Below the pieces are notes generated by a model. That model worked only from the letters and a program-made list of their open reading frames with translations. It was not told the DNA's origin and ran no database searches. Made by a program: the position numbers and the translations under genes. Shown one piece after another: positions 35,688 through 44,398 of a stretch of 64,000 nt of DNA; position 1 is the stretch's first letter, and each line of letters starts with the position of its first letter. Origin of the DNA: UBA12170 sp964293475 (GTDB lineage Bacteria; Bacteroidota; Bacteroidia; Bacteroidales; UBA12170); assembly GCA_964293475.1 (NCBI GenBank), contig CAXYYJ010000028.1, forward strand, positions 8,223 through 72,222. Direction: 5' to 3'.

Positions 35688-37331
35688 TCACCAGAAAATA
35701 GTGTAGAGAACTACTAAAACCAAAATAATGGCATAGGAAGAAATGGTAAACGTTTTATCGGTTTTAAAGAAATCGCTGGTGAGTGCAATACCTTTTGGGT
35801 CGTCGCTTTGCGGATTGGTAGCTAAACTCACAAAAACAATCACCACCATGGTAATGAGCATGGTATAGAGCATTTGATCCATAAAAGGCATTCCTAGTAC
35901 TGCTGTTTTAAGAGCAAACGCAACCGGAATACTACTCAAAATACCAATGATTGCAGCCTTATTGGTGGTTTTCTTATAGAACAATCCTAGCATAAAAACC
36001 GCCAGAATACCGGGGCTCACAAGACCTGTGTATTCCTGAATATATTGAAAAGCCTGATCGATATTTCCCAATACAGGGGCAATGAGAACGGCAACGAACA
36101 AGGCTACAGCACCAGATAAACGACCCACAAAAACATCTTTATTGGGGCCGGTTTTCTTGGCCAGATAGGGCCGGTATATGTCCATGGTAAATATGGTGGA
36201 TGTGGAATTTATCATGCTGGCAAGCGAAGAAACAATGGCAGCAACCAAAGCAGCCACCACCAATCCTTTAAGACCCGAAGGAATAAAACTGCTGATAAGC
36301 CAGGGATAGGCTTTATCGTAGTTAATGGCGCCATCGGATTTGGTAAAAGCTTCACGGGCACCGTCGACAATGGCTGTGCCTTCGGGTTGAGCATACATTA
36401 CATAGGCAATAATACCCGGAACCACCACAAAAAGTGGGATAATAAGTTTTAGAAAAGCAGCGAATACAATCCCTTTTTGTGATTCTCTAAGGCTTTTGGC
36501 GGCCAAAGTTCGCTGAATAATGTATTGATTAAAACCCCAATAGTACAGATTTGCCACCCACATCCCGCCGATGAGCACACCAATGCCTGGCAGGTTTTTG
36601 TATTCGGGATTGTTTTTATCTAAAATCATATGGAATTTATCGCCGGCAGTTTCATAAATATGATTGAAGCCATTTATTATTCCACCACCAGGAGTAACAT
36701 GTTCCAAAGCTATTATGGCTGTAATGAATCCTCCAACTACCAGCAAAACCACCTGAATTACATCGGTCCAGGCCACAGCGGCCAATCCTCCATAGAGCGA
36801 GTAGGCAGCAGCAAAAAGTGCTAGTCCAATAATGGAATACATCATCAGGCTTCCGTCGCCGTTACCCCAAATGGTATCGATGGCTTTCCCGCCCAAAAAC
36901 AGTACTGTGGTGAGATTCACAAAAACATAGAGCGCTATCCAGAATATGGCGAGGATGGTTTTTAAATTGGTGCTGAAGCGTTGCTCCACAAACTGGGGAA
37001 TGGTAAAAATTTCTTTCTTAATGAAAATAGGCAGGAAAAACTTCCCAACAATGATAAGGGTTATGGCGGCCATCCATTCGTAACTTGCAATGGCTAAACC
37101 CATGGCCATGCCCGAGCCCGACATGCCAATCATTTGCTCGGCCGAGATGTTGGCTGCAATGAGCGAGGCGCCAATGGCCCACCAGGGCAACGATTTGCTG
37201 GCTAAAAAATAATCCTCAGCAGTTTTCTTTTCGCCCTTTTTCCCCCGGCTCACCCAAAGGCCAACTCCCAGAATAACAATGGCATAAACTGCAAAAACTA
37301 AATAATCAAGAAAACTAAAACCCGATTCCAT
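35688..37331 (-). CDS. Sodium:solute symporter (SSS family, SGLT-like)
   Basis: A 547-residue polytopic membrane protein with about 14 hydrophobic segments. It has SSS family hallmarks: SLIAANISAEQMIGMSGSG in the first core helix, the conserved YGGLAAVAWTDVIQ segment, and NPEY/WGFNQYIIQRTLAAKS after the middle of the chain. The closest general group is sodium/sugar cotransporters, so the likely role is Na+-coupled import of a sugar or related solute. Substrate cannot be fixed from the sequence. The gene is followed 14 bp downstream by a hypothetical helical protein. Length and topology are normal. Confidence 0.93.
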   Translation of the reverse strand: MESGFSFLDYLVFAVYAIVILGVGLWVSRGKKGEKKTAEDYFLASKSLPWWAIGASLIAANISAEQMIGMSGSGMAMGLAIASYEWMAAITLIIVGKFFLPIFIKKEIFTIPQFVEQRFSTNLKTILAIFWIALYVFVNLTTVLFLGGKAIDTIWGNGDGSLMMYSIIGLALFAAAYSLYGGLAAVAWTDVIQVVLLVVGGFITAIIALEHVTPGGGIINGFNHIYETAGDKFHMILDKNNPEYKNLPGIGVLIGGMWVANLYYWGFNQYIIQRTLAAKSLRESQKGIVFAAFLKLIIPLFVVVPGIIAYVMYAQPEGTAIVDGAREAFTKSDGAINYDKAYPWLISSFIPSGLKGLVVAALVAAIVSSLASMINSTSTIFTMDIYRPYLAKKTGPNKDVFVGRLSGAVALFVAVLIAPVLGNIDQAFQYIQEYTGLVSPGILAVFMLGLFYKKTTNKAAIIGILSSIPVAFALKTAVLGMPFMDQMLYTMLITMVVIVFVSLATNPQSDDPKGIALTSDFFKTDKTFTISSYAIILVLVVLYTIFW

Positions 37332-37662
37332 ATTACATTTTTTTGGTTTGACACAACAATTTGTCCGACGTGAAAATCCTTAAGGGGAAGGATGAATAAA
37401 TCACGGTAAAAGTAAAACTATGATTTGGAAAAACAAATGGATTCTTAAGGATTAATTTTTCTGAAATATTGGAAGAAACAATACAATTTGATATCTCAAG
37501 GCTACTTCATGAGAGATATTTTCAAATGTCCATTTAATTGCAAAATATTGGCAATCTAAAATTCATCTGAAAAAATCATTAAAATGCTTTCCGAAAAAAT
37601 TTCCTGGAGCTGAATAATTATCCCGATGAACGTGGTAATTTTTAGCTTAACTTCGCATCATT
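37332..37662. other. Divergent intergenic region between symporter and MNT-HEPN genes
   Basis: A 331-bp AT-rich stretch. The right end carries TAACTTCG at 37648-37655 (one mismatch to TAnnTTTG), only 7 bp before the MNT ATG. Nothing else is seen. Confidence 0.5.
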
Positions 37663-37983
37663 ATGATAGAGCAAGGACAAATATATGATATAGTTAACAG
37701 AATTATAGAGAACTATAATCCTGAAAAAATTATTTTGTTTGGATCTTATGCTCGTGGCAATTATAACGATGACAGCGATTTAGATTTTATTCTAATCAAG
37801 GAAACATCTGTCCCAAAGCATAAAAGAGGTATTGAAGTTCGGCGCTTGTTTTATGGATTGGCTGTTCCGATGGATTTCAAAATTTACACTACCACTGAGT
37901 TTACAAATGAATTATCAAATCAATATTCGTTTTTAAGTACAGCTATTCAAGGGAGCAAGATTCTTTATGAGCGAAAAAATTAA
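37663..37983 (+). CDS. MNT-type nucleotidyltransferase, antitoxin of a HEPN-MNT pair
   Basis: A 106-residue minimal nucleotidyltransferase with an intact GSx10DxD motif: Gly27-Ser28 in ILFGSYARG and Asp39/Asp41 in DDSDLDFILI. In HEPN-MNT modules the MNT protein neutralises the HEPN partner, in studied cases by adding AMP. The HEPN gene overlaps its 3' end by 17 bp, so the two are translationally coupled. No signal peptide; cytoplasmic. A related but unpaired MNT gene occurs at 20964. Whether this pair is a toxin-antitoxin or a housekeeping regulator is not known. Confidence 0.9.
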   Translation: MIEQGQIYDIVNRIIENYNPEKIILFGSYARGNYNDDSDLDFILIKETSVPKHKRGIEVRRLFYGLAVPMDFKIYTTTEFTNELSNQYSFLSTAIQGSKILYERKN

Positions 37984-38389
37984 TGTCGTTAAGCAATGGA
38001 TTGAATCGGGGGATCATGATTTAGGGACCGCTCAGGTCACATTTTTGTATCTTCCCAGTTATCGTGATACAATAACTTTTCATTGTCAGCAAGCTGCTGA
38101 AAAATATTTAAAGGGTTTTTTACTTTTCCTCGAAACCCCTTTTCAAAAGAAACATTCTTTGAACTATTTATTAGGTCTCATTTCGTCTAAAATTGAGATT
38201 CCTGAAGACATTTATGAAAACGCAACATTACTTGAAGATTTTGCAGTCGAAGTTAGATATCCAGATACTTCTATCGACCTATTGGATATAGACATACAAC
38301 AATCGATTGACATTGCTAAGCTTATCAGAAAATTTACACTCAGTTGTATGGATTTCACTGTGGATTACACAGATATAGAAAAAGAATAA
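37967..38389 (+). CDS. HEPN domain protein, partner of the MNT nucleotidyltransferase
   Basis: A 140-residue helical protein of the HEPN family (PF05168 type): AKQWIESGDHDLGTAQV-like first helix, then FHCQQAAEKYLKGFLLF and KKHSLNYLLGLI, ending RYPD. The clear RxxxxxH ribonuclease motif of HepT-like toxins is not obvious, so RNase activity is uncertain; members with this sequence pattern often lack it. It overlaps the MNT gene by 17 bp. The likely role is the effector or regulated half of a HEPN-MNT module. Confidence 0.88.
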   Translation: MSEKINVVKQWIESGDHDLGTAQVTFLYLPSYRDTITFHCQQAAEKYLKGFLLFLETPFQKKHSLNYLLGLISSKIEIPEDIYENATLLEDFAVEVRYPDTSIDLLDIDIQQSIDIAKLIRKFTLSCMDFTVDYTDIEKE

Positions 38390-38450
38390 AAATAATCTAC
38401 CCGTGTAATTAGCAACTCATCAGCCCGAAATTTCTATTGAGAAACGGAAG

Positions 38451-39251
38451 CTAAACCACCTGCAAATCAACGCCCATTCCCAGCAAAACCAGTAGAATTA
38501 CACCTACCACAATTCTATAGTAACCAAAGGCTTTAAAACCATATTTGGTTAAAAATTCGATGAAGAATTTAATGGCGGCCATGGCAACAATAAATGCTAC
38601 AATATTCCCCACAATAAGTATGGATAGATTATCGGAGAGCATTTGAGCTTTTGCGGGGTCTGGATCCAGAAATAGTTTCAGGAGCTTATAGCCCGAAGCT
38701 GCTGCCATGGTTGGCACTGCCAGAAAGAACGAAAACTCGGCAGCTGTTTTGCGCGAAAGTCCGGTGGTCATACCCCCCACAATGGTGGCCATGGAGCGCG
38801 AAACGCCCGGAATCATGGCAATACACTGAAAAAAACCAATTTTTAGGGCACGCTTCCAGTTCATTTCCTGATTTCTGTCGGGCTTGTCGAACCATTTGTC
38901 CACAAAAAGCATTAGAATTCCCCCCAAAACAAGGGTTGTTGCAACCACAAAAACACTTTCGAGCATTTCGTCGATATAGTCGCTGGCCAAAAATCCTATG
39001 ATGGCTGCGGGAAGAAAAGCAATAAGCAGCTTTAGGTAAAAGTCGAAGCTCTGAAAAAACCGTTTCCAGTACAAAACTATCACCGATAAAATGGCTCCAA
39101 ACTGAATATTCACCACAAATGCTTTGGAAAAATCGGTGGATTCCATCCCCAGAAGTTTTTCGGTAATAATCATGTGGCCTGTGGATGAAACTGGTAAAAA
39201 TTCGGTGATACCTTCCACAATGGCAAGAATAATAGCTTCTAAAATGCTCAT
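38451..39251 (-). CDS. uppP: Undecaprenyl-diphosphatase (UppP/BacA)
   Basis: The integral membrane enzyme recycles undecaprenyl diphosphate to the monophosphate carrier used for cell-wall and glycan export. Motif 1 is EGITEFLPVSSTGHMI (Glu13, Glu17, His26) and motif 2 is PGVSRSMATIVGGM with the catalytic Arg. Seven to eight hydrophobic segments and 266 residues fit the family. It stands alone, convergent with the MNT-HEPN pair. Overexpression of such enzymes gives bacitracin resistance in other bacteria. Identification is secure. Confidence 0.97.
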   Translation of the reverse strand: MSILEAIILAIVEGITEFLPVSSTGHMIITEKLLGMESTDFSKAFVVNIQFGAILSVIVLYWKRFFQSFDFYLKLLIAFLPAAIIGFLASDYIDEMLESVFVVATTLVLGGILMLFVDKWFDKPDRNQEMNWKRALKIGFFQCIAMIPGVSRSMATIVGGMTTGLSRKTAAEFSFFLAVPTMAAASGYKLLKLFLDPDPAKAQMLSDNLSILIVGNIVAFIVAMAAIKFFIEFLTKYGFKAFGYYRIVVGVILLVLLGMGVDLQVV

Positions 39252-39329
39252 GTTTTTTTATTTAAAAATAGAAATTTATTCAATACAAAAAATCCGAAAT
39301 CATAATTCTGATGGAATGGCCAAAAAAAA

Positions 39330-39361
39330 GTCAGATACCTGGTTTTGAGCAGATATCTGAC
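39330..39361 (-). terminator. Rho-independent terminator after the Cthe_2159 gene
   Basis: A 12-bp stem with one mismatch (GTCAGATACCTG and CAGATATCTGAC) and an 8-base loop. On the minus strand it is followed by eight T (complement of 39322-39329), as expected for a terminator of the gene ending at 39385. Confidence 0.75.
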
Positions 39362-39384
39362 ATTGATTGTATAATAACGAAAAA

Positions 39385-41607
39385 TTAGTACCAAACTGTC
39401 ATGGTCATATTGGATGGGGTAAAGGTGGTTTTAAATGTTCCGCCCGAATAGGTTCCTCCAGTGTAAACGCCATCGGTCACAGTTCCTGTGCAGGTTCCGC
39501 CTGTGTAAACCGAATAGGTTTGGCCGGCCTGCAGCAGGCTGGAGGAGAAAACAACCGAATAATAGCGGCGGGCAGGAGCAAAAGTGAGCACATTGTTGCC
39601 ATTGCTGTCCTGAATATGAAACAGCACATTGGCATTGTTGGAGCTATTGCTTCTGAAAAGCACGCTTCGTTGGGTTGAGCCATTGCTCATGCCGTAGGTC
39701 ATGTTCGAATTGGTACCCGAAACCACCAGAAAACCTCCAGTGGCTATGCTTTGACCATTGACATCCATGCCCACTTCGGGCGATGATTGCGGTCCGTGAA
39801 CCACTAACGACCCTCCTGAAATAGTAAAATCGCCATTGCTGTCCAAAGCATCACCACCCGTTGCACTGAGATGCAGATAACCATCGTTAACTAAAAACAG
39901 ACTTCCATCGTCATTTTCGCCACCATTTCCGTGAGTAGCATTTACTGCATCGTCGCTGGCAAACACATGGTGAGTTCCCCCGTTCACTGTAATGTTGGGG
40001 GATTCCAGACCTTCGGTGCTTTGGCTTACGGTTACATAACCATGATTCAGGGTTATGCTTTCTTCGGCTTTGATGCCATCGTCGGCGGAGGATATTTCGA
40101 TGACCCCGCTGTTAATGGTTACTGATACATCGGCTTTTATAGCTTTGGACTCATCATAATCGCCCGACGAGCCGCCACCTCCCCCCTGTGATATCGTTAT
40201 TCTTTCGCCAGTGGTGGTGATGTCTATCTGCGGATTGCTGGAGCCATCGCCAACAATTAGACTGCCATCAATGGCCAAACCTTTGCCTCCAGAACCTGAG
40301 TTGGAAATGGTAACACTTCCGCCAAGGAGAGATAAACCAGCATCGGTTTTAAAGCAGGCTCCATGATAGGCATCGTTGTCGCCATCGGTGTTGGCGTAAG
40401 TATCGCCATCGCCGCTCGAAACTATGGTTATGGTACCGCTTTCTACGATAATGTTGCTGTCGGAAGAAATTCCACGACTGGCTTCTCCCGTGGTGATTAG
40501 ATGGATGGTGCTGCCCTGAATATAAATATCCGATTCGCCTTTAATGGCGCCGCTGTAGGATGGATCGTAGCCGGAGCCCGAAGCTTCCAAAACCACTCCG
40601 CCGATAACTTCAATATTGATTTCGCCGCCAACCAAAAACATTTCCATATCGCATTTTATTCCGTTTGACTGGTCGCCAGCCACCAGAAAATCAAGAAATC
40701 CGCCGTTGATGGTGATGGTGCTGTCGCATTTCATGGCTTTAACATCGTCGGCGGTGCTGTTTACTGTCAGAGTTCCATTATTCATCACAATATGTCCTTC
40801 GCTTCCATCGATGCCGTCGCCCTGCGAGCTGATATTGACTTCTCCGCCATTCATGCGGAATCCGTTTTTGCCATGAATTCCATCCTTAACCGCCGAAGAA
40901 ATAGTTATGTTTCCTTCGTTCACTTCAACTTCGTCGTCGCTTCTGATGCCATTTTGATCATCACCAAATCCATTGACTGTCAGACTTCCCGAGCCAATAA
41001 ATACCAAATCGCCTTCGCTAAAAAATGCTGCACTTTGGTCTTCGCTGCTTGCTGCATAGGTTTCTCCATCGGTTAATATATTGATGGTTCCTGCAACCAG
41101 ATTCACCCTGGCTTTTTTATTGGACTGTATATTGATGGCGGGTCCGTCGGTGTTGGTGATATTTACGCCATTCATCAACAGATTGAATCGTAAATCGGAA
41201 TAGATTTTAAAGTATCCTTCGGAGGTTGTACCCGAAAGCACATAGTTGATGTCTTTTATGGTTGCTGTGGAAACCACAGTAACATCGGCACCCGAAACGG
41301 CGATTTCAACCCCCAAATCGGCTAAAGGATTTATCACAGAAACCGAATTCCCTTGATAATCAATATAAATGGTGCTGTCGGTTACCACATCGAAGGTAAT
41401 ACTATCGATTTCGGAGACGGAAAATTCCATTAAACTCTCGTTTATTCTAAAGAAAACCAGGTCGTTATCGGCATCAAAAAACATGCTGTCCGATTCTGTT
41501 ATGGAATATTGCTGCTGCCCCGAAGCGGTGTGAATATTCATTTTGTTTTGTGCAAAAACCTGAAAACCAAATGCTATGGCCAGAAAAATAAAAAGTAGTC
41601 TTGTCAT
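39385..41607 (-). CDS. Cthe_2159-type (DUF4353) beta-helix carbohydrate-binding protein
   Basis: A 740-residue exported protein (signal RLLFIFLAIAFGFQVFAQ). The bulk (about residues 130-640) is a repetitive beta-helix with many ITINGG/VTINSG turns and D-G-I steps (GIDGSEGHIVMNNGTLTVNS, DDGIKAEESITLNHG), the pattern of the Cthe_2159/DUF4353 family. The founding protein binds acidic polysaccharides such as polygalacturonate. It is coupled by a 4-bp overlap to a small T9SS protein gene upstream. The N-terminal 60 residues share a module with that protein (SDSMFFDADNDLVFFRI and DSITFD). Probably a cell-surface glycan-binding or adhesion protein. A clear terminator follows. Confidence 0.85.
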   Translation of the reverse strand: MTRLLFIFLAIAFGFQVFAQNKMNIHTASGQQQYSITESDSMFFDADNDLVFFRINESLMEFSVSEIDSITFDVVTDSTIYIDYQGNSVSVINPLADLGVEIAVSGADVTVVSTATIKDINYVLSGTTSEGYFKIYSDLRFNLLMNGVNITNTDGPAINIQSNKKARVNLVAGTINILTDGETYAASSEDQSAAFFSEGDLVFIGSGSLTVNGFGDDQNGIRSDDEVEVNEGNITISSAVKDGIHGKNGFRMNGGEVNISSQGDGIDGSEGHIVMNNGTLTVNSTADDVKAMKCDSTITINGGFLDFLVAGDQSNGIKCDMEMFLVGGEINIEVIGGVVLEASGSGYDPSYSGAIKGESDIYIQGSTIHLITTGEASRGISSDSNIIVESGTITIVSSGDGDTYANTDGDNDAYHGACFKTDAGLSLLGGSVTISNSGSGGKGLAIDGSLIVGDGSSNPQIDITTTGERITISQGGGGGSSGDYDESKAIKADVSVTINSGVIEISSADDGIKAEESITLNHGYVTVSQSTEGLESPNITVNGGTHHVFASDDAVNATHGNGGENDDGSLFLVNDGYLHLSATGGDALDSNGDFTISGGSLVVHGPQSSPEVGMDVNGQSIATGGFLVVSGTNSNMTYGMSNGSTQRSVLFRSNSSNNANVLFHIQDSNGNNVLTFAPARRYYSVVFSSSLLQAGQTYSVYTGGTCTGTVTDGVYTGGTYSGGTFKTTFTPSNMTMTVWY

Positions 41608-42089
41608 AGTTTGATAAATTTAATGGTTTGGTTTTCGATTCTTAAGAAATACAATCCAGCGGGAAATGCTTCCAGGGATATATGCTGCGATTGAGATGAA
41701 ACAAGAGTTTCGAGAAGTAATTTCCCCTGTGCCGAATAAATATAGGCTGATTGTGAAGTCGACGTCAAATTGACCAGCGAAATCATGTCTTTGGCAGGAT
41801 TTGGATAAATAGCTATGCCAGTTTGTGTTACAGGAGAATCCTCGTCAATAGTTACGGAGGATGCATCGAAATGAATTTTTTTCATCGATAACAAGCTGAA
41901 CGAGTTGGTTGTGTTATCGGAGTTGGTCACCACCAGATTGTGATTTGGGAAGGTGACACTGCCAATGGATTCAATTTGTTTGGAAAGAATTTCTCCGTTG
42001 ACGGTTTCAAAAAAAATGCCCTGGGCATGAATTTGCTGAAATAAACTCCCCACCAACAGGAGAGTCAACAATAAGAACTTGTGTTTCAT
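41604..42089 (-). CDS. Small secreted protein with T9SS type A sorting domain
   Basis: A 161-residue protein with a signal peptide (KFLLLTLLLVGSLFQQIHAQ), a short N-terminal module and a T9SS type A C-terminal sorting domain of about 70 residues (IAIYPNPAKDMISLVNL through GLYFLRIENQTIKFIKL). It is therefore exported to the cell surface. The N-terminal module (SKQIESIGSVTFPNHNLVV and MKKIHFD) resembles the start of the co-encoded beta-helix protein, suggesting the two bind or assemble together. The 4-bp overlap implies fixed stoichiometry. No enzymatic domain is present; it may serve as a surface anchor for the partner, which lacks a sorting domain. That is inference. Confidence 0.88.
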   Translation of the reverse strand: MKHKFLLLTLLLVGSLFQQIHAQGIFFETVNGEILSKQIESIGSVTFPNHNLVVTNSDNTTNSFSLLSMKKIHFDASSVTIDEDSPVTQTGIAIYPNPAKDMISLVNLTSTSQSAYIYSAQGKLLLETLVSSQSQHISLEAFPAGLYFLRIENQTIKFIKL

Positions 42090-42347
42090 CTGTTTATAAT
42101 TTTATTTTTAATGGTCAGATGGAATATCCATGTTAAACATTCCCGGTTTGAGTAAAGCTATTTGCATGGATATTTCATACTTAAATTTTTCAATAATTAA
42201 TTGTTTTGGTTAAACTCTCATCGCATCATTTTCCGGATGGTGCAAGCTTCTTTCTTTGTAAAGCATTAATAATTAACACAATGATAAAATTAAATTCATT
42301 GTGAATTTACAAAGGAAAAAACTTCGATAAAATAAATACGAAAATAA

Positions 42348-42611
42348 TCAGGATTTGGTGGGGTTTCCGGGCAATTTATGTTTGTTGAGGATAATAAGTG
42401 CTATTACAGCCCCCAAAATGCCGAAAATTATGGTTCGCAGATGTGGATAATCAGTGCTAAAGAAAAATAGTGCACCAAACCAACTACCAACAATAGAACC
42501 AATTAAACCAATGATGAGATGTGCTTTATTGCTTAGGGCTTTTCGTTTAAACTTAATGGCTACGATAAACCCTGTTAAAAGGCCCACAAATATGACTGTA
42601 AAAATGTGCAT
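42348..42611 (-). CDS. GlsB/YeaQ/YmgE family small membrane protein
   Basis: An 87-residue protein with three hydrophobic segments and the glycine-rich pattern GLLTGFIVA, LIIGLIGSIVGSWFGALFF and IIFGILGAVIALIIL of the transglycosylase-associated (YeaQ/GlsB) family. Members are stress-induced inner-membrane proteins with no defined activity. A perfect -7 element lies 31 bp upstream. Monocistronic. Confidence 0.85.
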   Translation of the reverse strand: MHIFTVIFVGLLTGFIVAIKFKRKALSNKAHLIIGLIGSIVGSWFGALFFFSTDYPHLRTIIFGILGAVIALIILNKHKLPGNPTKS

Positions 42612-42641
42612 CCGGCTAAATATTTCTCATTTTCTGCGGAG

Positions 42642-42649
42642 CAAAATTA
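42642..42649 (-). promoter_or_regulatory. Bacteroidota -7 promoter element of the GlsB/YeaQ-like gene
   Basis: TAATTTTG on the minus strand matches TAnnTTTG and lies 31 bp before the ATG at 42611. Confidence 0.55.
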
Positions 42650-42699
42650 CACGAAAATCTGGCTTGTCAACAAAAATGAAAATTCAGAATCTGAAGCAC

Positions 42700-43221
42700 T
42701 TAGGGAGTGACTGCCCTTTTATAGGCAAATTTAACTTCGTCTTTTTTCCCGGCTTCGTCCATCACCACATAAATATTGAGCTCTGTATCGCTGATTTTCT
42801 CCATGGTTAGCCCATCGAAATACATTTTTCCGGGCTCCTTATGCACCAATAAAAACTCCATGGCTGCGTGTTTTTCTTCCCAACCTTGTAAATCGGCGTT
42901 GAAATGCTTAATTTTCAACACTAAGGAATTTTTATGCCGGGTGATGGTCATAAGCTCGTAAAGCTCAACCGTACTGTCTTTTACAAGCCTGAAGGCTCCC
43001 ATCATGGCTCCACCTGCTTCATGGGTCCAGATTTCTTCGGTGGCACCGCCAAAGGCTTCCCCCTGCCAATGGCCTTCGAGCCATGCAATATCTTCGAAGG
43101 TGGCCGCCGGGGAGTGATGGTCATGATGAAGAAATTTACAGTTTGCGGTATTGTTCTGCCCGTTTGATATTACGGGCCACATGAAGAGCAGCATTAGAGC
43201 GGCAAGGGCAAAAGATTTCAT
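42700..43221 (-). CDS. DUF6265 family exported protein
   Basis: A 173-residue protein. The frame opens at 43269, but I chose the ATG at 43221 because it starts the signal peptide KSFALAALMLLFMWPVISNGQ directly. The mature part matches the DUF6265 pattern with IAWLEGHWQGEAFGGATEEIW and GGAMMGAFRLVKD, a small beta-barrel related to lipocalin-like folds. Function is unknown. It is transcribed alone between the terminator of the etf operon and the YeaQ-like gene. Confidence 0.8.
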   Translation of the reverse strand: MKSFALAALMLLFMWPVISNGQNNTANCKFLHHDHHSPAATFEDIAWLEGHWQGEAFGGATEEIWTHEAGGAMMGAFRLVKDSTVELYELMTITRHKNSLVLKIKHFNADLQGWEEKHAAMEFLLVHKEPGKMYFDGLTMEKISDTELNIYVVMDEAGKKDEVKFAYKRAVTP

Positions 43222-43348
43222 AATTCGTTTTTTATAGAATAGTTGATTTTTGATTTTCATTGAAAACATAGCCCGACATGAGCCTATAGAATTCAGTAGC
43301 CAAATAAATAAAAAATACCGGATTGGATTTCAAAAGAATTTATTAAAA

Positions 43349-43383
43349 AACAAGCCCGCTGTTTAAAATGCAGCGGGCTTGTT
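43349..43383 (-). terminator. Rho-independent terminator of the acd-etfBA operon
   Basis: A perfect 13-bp GC-rich stem (AACAAGCCCGCTG and its complement) with a 9-base loop. On the minus strand a run of T follows (complement of the A-run from 43345). It lies 23 bp after the etfA stop. Confidence 0.9.
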
Positions 43384-43405
43384 AATTATTGATTGAGGCA
43401 ATTTG

Positions 43406-44380
43406 TTAAAGAGAAGCTTTGAATTTTTTGGCTTCTTCCACCATTTTGGGTAAAACTTCTTTTAAATCGCCTATAATTCCATAGTCGGCAGCTTCGAAAA
43501 TAGGAGCTTCGGGATCGGTATTTACGGCCACAATTACTTTGGATGAGCTTACGCCGGCCAAATGCTGAATGGCACCCGAAATTCCAAGAGCAAAATACAA
43601 ATTGGGGGCAATGATTTTTCCGGTTTGTCCCACATGCTCTTCGTGTCCGCGCCAGCCTTCGTCCGAAACAGGACGGGAACAAGCTGTAGCAGCGCCGAGC
43701 ACTGTGGCCAACTCTTCGAGTGGAGCCCAGTTGGCAGAAGCTTTCATGCCACGACCGCCGGAAACTACTATTTCGGCATCGCCAAGCAAGAGTTTATTGG
43801 TCACTTTTTCGGCGCTTTGAACTGTAATTTTCATGTCGGCGGTTTGCAATCCGGCATCGAAACTCTCAACCACAAAAGCCACCGGGTTTTCTTTGGTTTC
43901 GAATGAGTTCTGAGCTAAGGTAAGCACCTTAACAGCACTGTTGATTTGCTGGAATCCGATGGCTTTACCATTAAACACATTCTTACGAACTACAAACGGA
44001 CTCACCGATTCGGGCAAATGATTAACTCCACTGGCAAGGCCGGCATGGAGGCGGGCTGCAATTCTGGGGGCAATTCCTTTTCCGGTATTGCTGTTTCCAA
44101 GAACCACTACTTCGCAATTGTTGGCTTTCGCAGCAGCTGAGAGAGCTTTGGCATAAACAGCGCTGTCGAGGTTTTTCACCACATCGCCATTTACCTGAAG
44201 CACTTTATCGGCACCATATTTTGCAAGCTTTTCCAATTCAGATGAAGAAACCTCACCAATTGAAACAGCAATGGTTGAACCACCGGTTTGTGCAGCAATG
44301 GCGTGAGCGTAGGAGACCAATTCGAAGGAGGATTTTTTAAATTTTCCGTCCCAATTTTCGATATATACTAAAACTGACAT
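43406..44380 (-). CDS. etfA: Electron transfer flavoprotein alpha subunit
   Basis: The FAD-binding subunit of the electron transfer flavoprotein. The C-terminal signature YFALGISGAIQHLAGVSSSK and NTDPEAPIFEAADYGI is typical, and the FAD domain with GGRGM and VGQTGKIIAPNLY is complete; 324 residues is normal. Together with EtfB it accepts electrons from acyl-CoA dehydrogenase encoded upstream and passes them to a quinone oxidoreductase or ferredoxin-linked partner. The gene follows etfB by 18 bp and is closed by a strong terminator. Confidence 0.97.
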   Translation of the reverse strand: MSVLVYIENWDGKFKKSSFELVSYAHAIAAQTGGSTIAVSIGEVSSSELEKLAKYGADKVLQVNGDVVKNLDSAVYAKALSAAAKANNCEVVVLGNSNTGKGIAPRIAARLHAGLASGVNHLPESVSPFVVRKNVFNGKAIGFQQINSAVKVLTLAQNSFETKENPVAFVVESFDAGLQTADMKITVQSAEKVTNKLLLGDAEIVVSGGRGMKASANWAPLEELATVLGAATACSRPVSDEGWRGHEEHVGQTGKIIAPNLYFALGISGAIQHLAGVSSSKVIVAVNTDPEAPIFEAADYGIIGDLKEVLPKMVEEAKKFKASL

Positions 44381-44398
44381 AATTCTTCGCTTTTAGGG

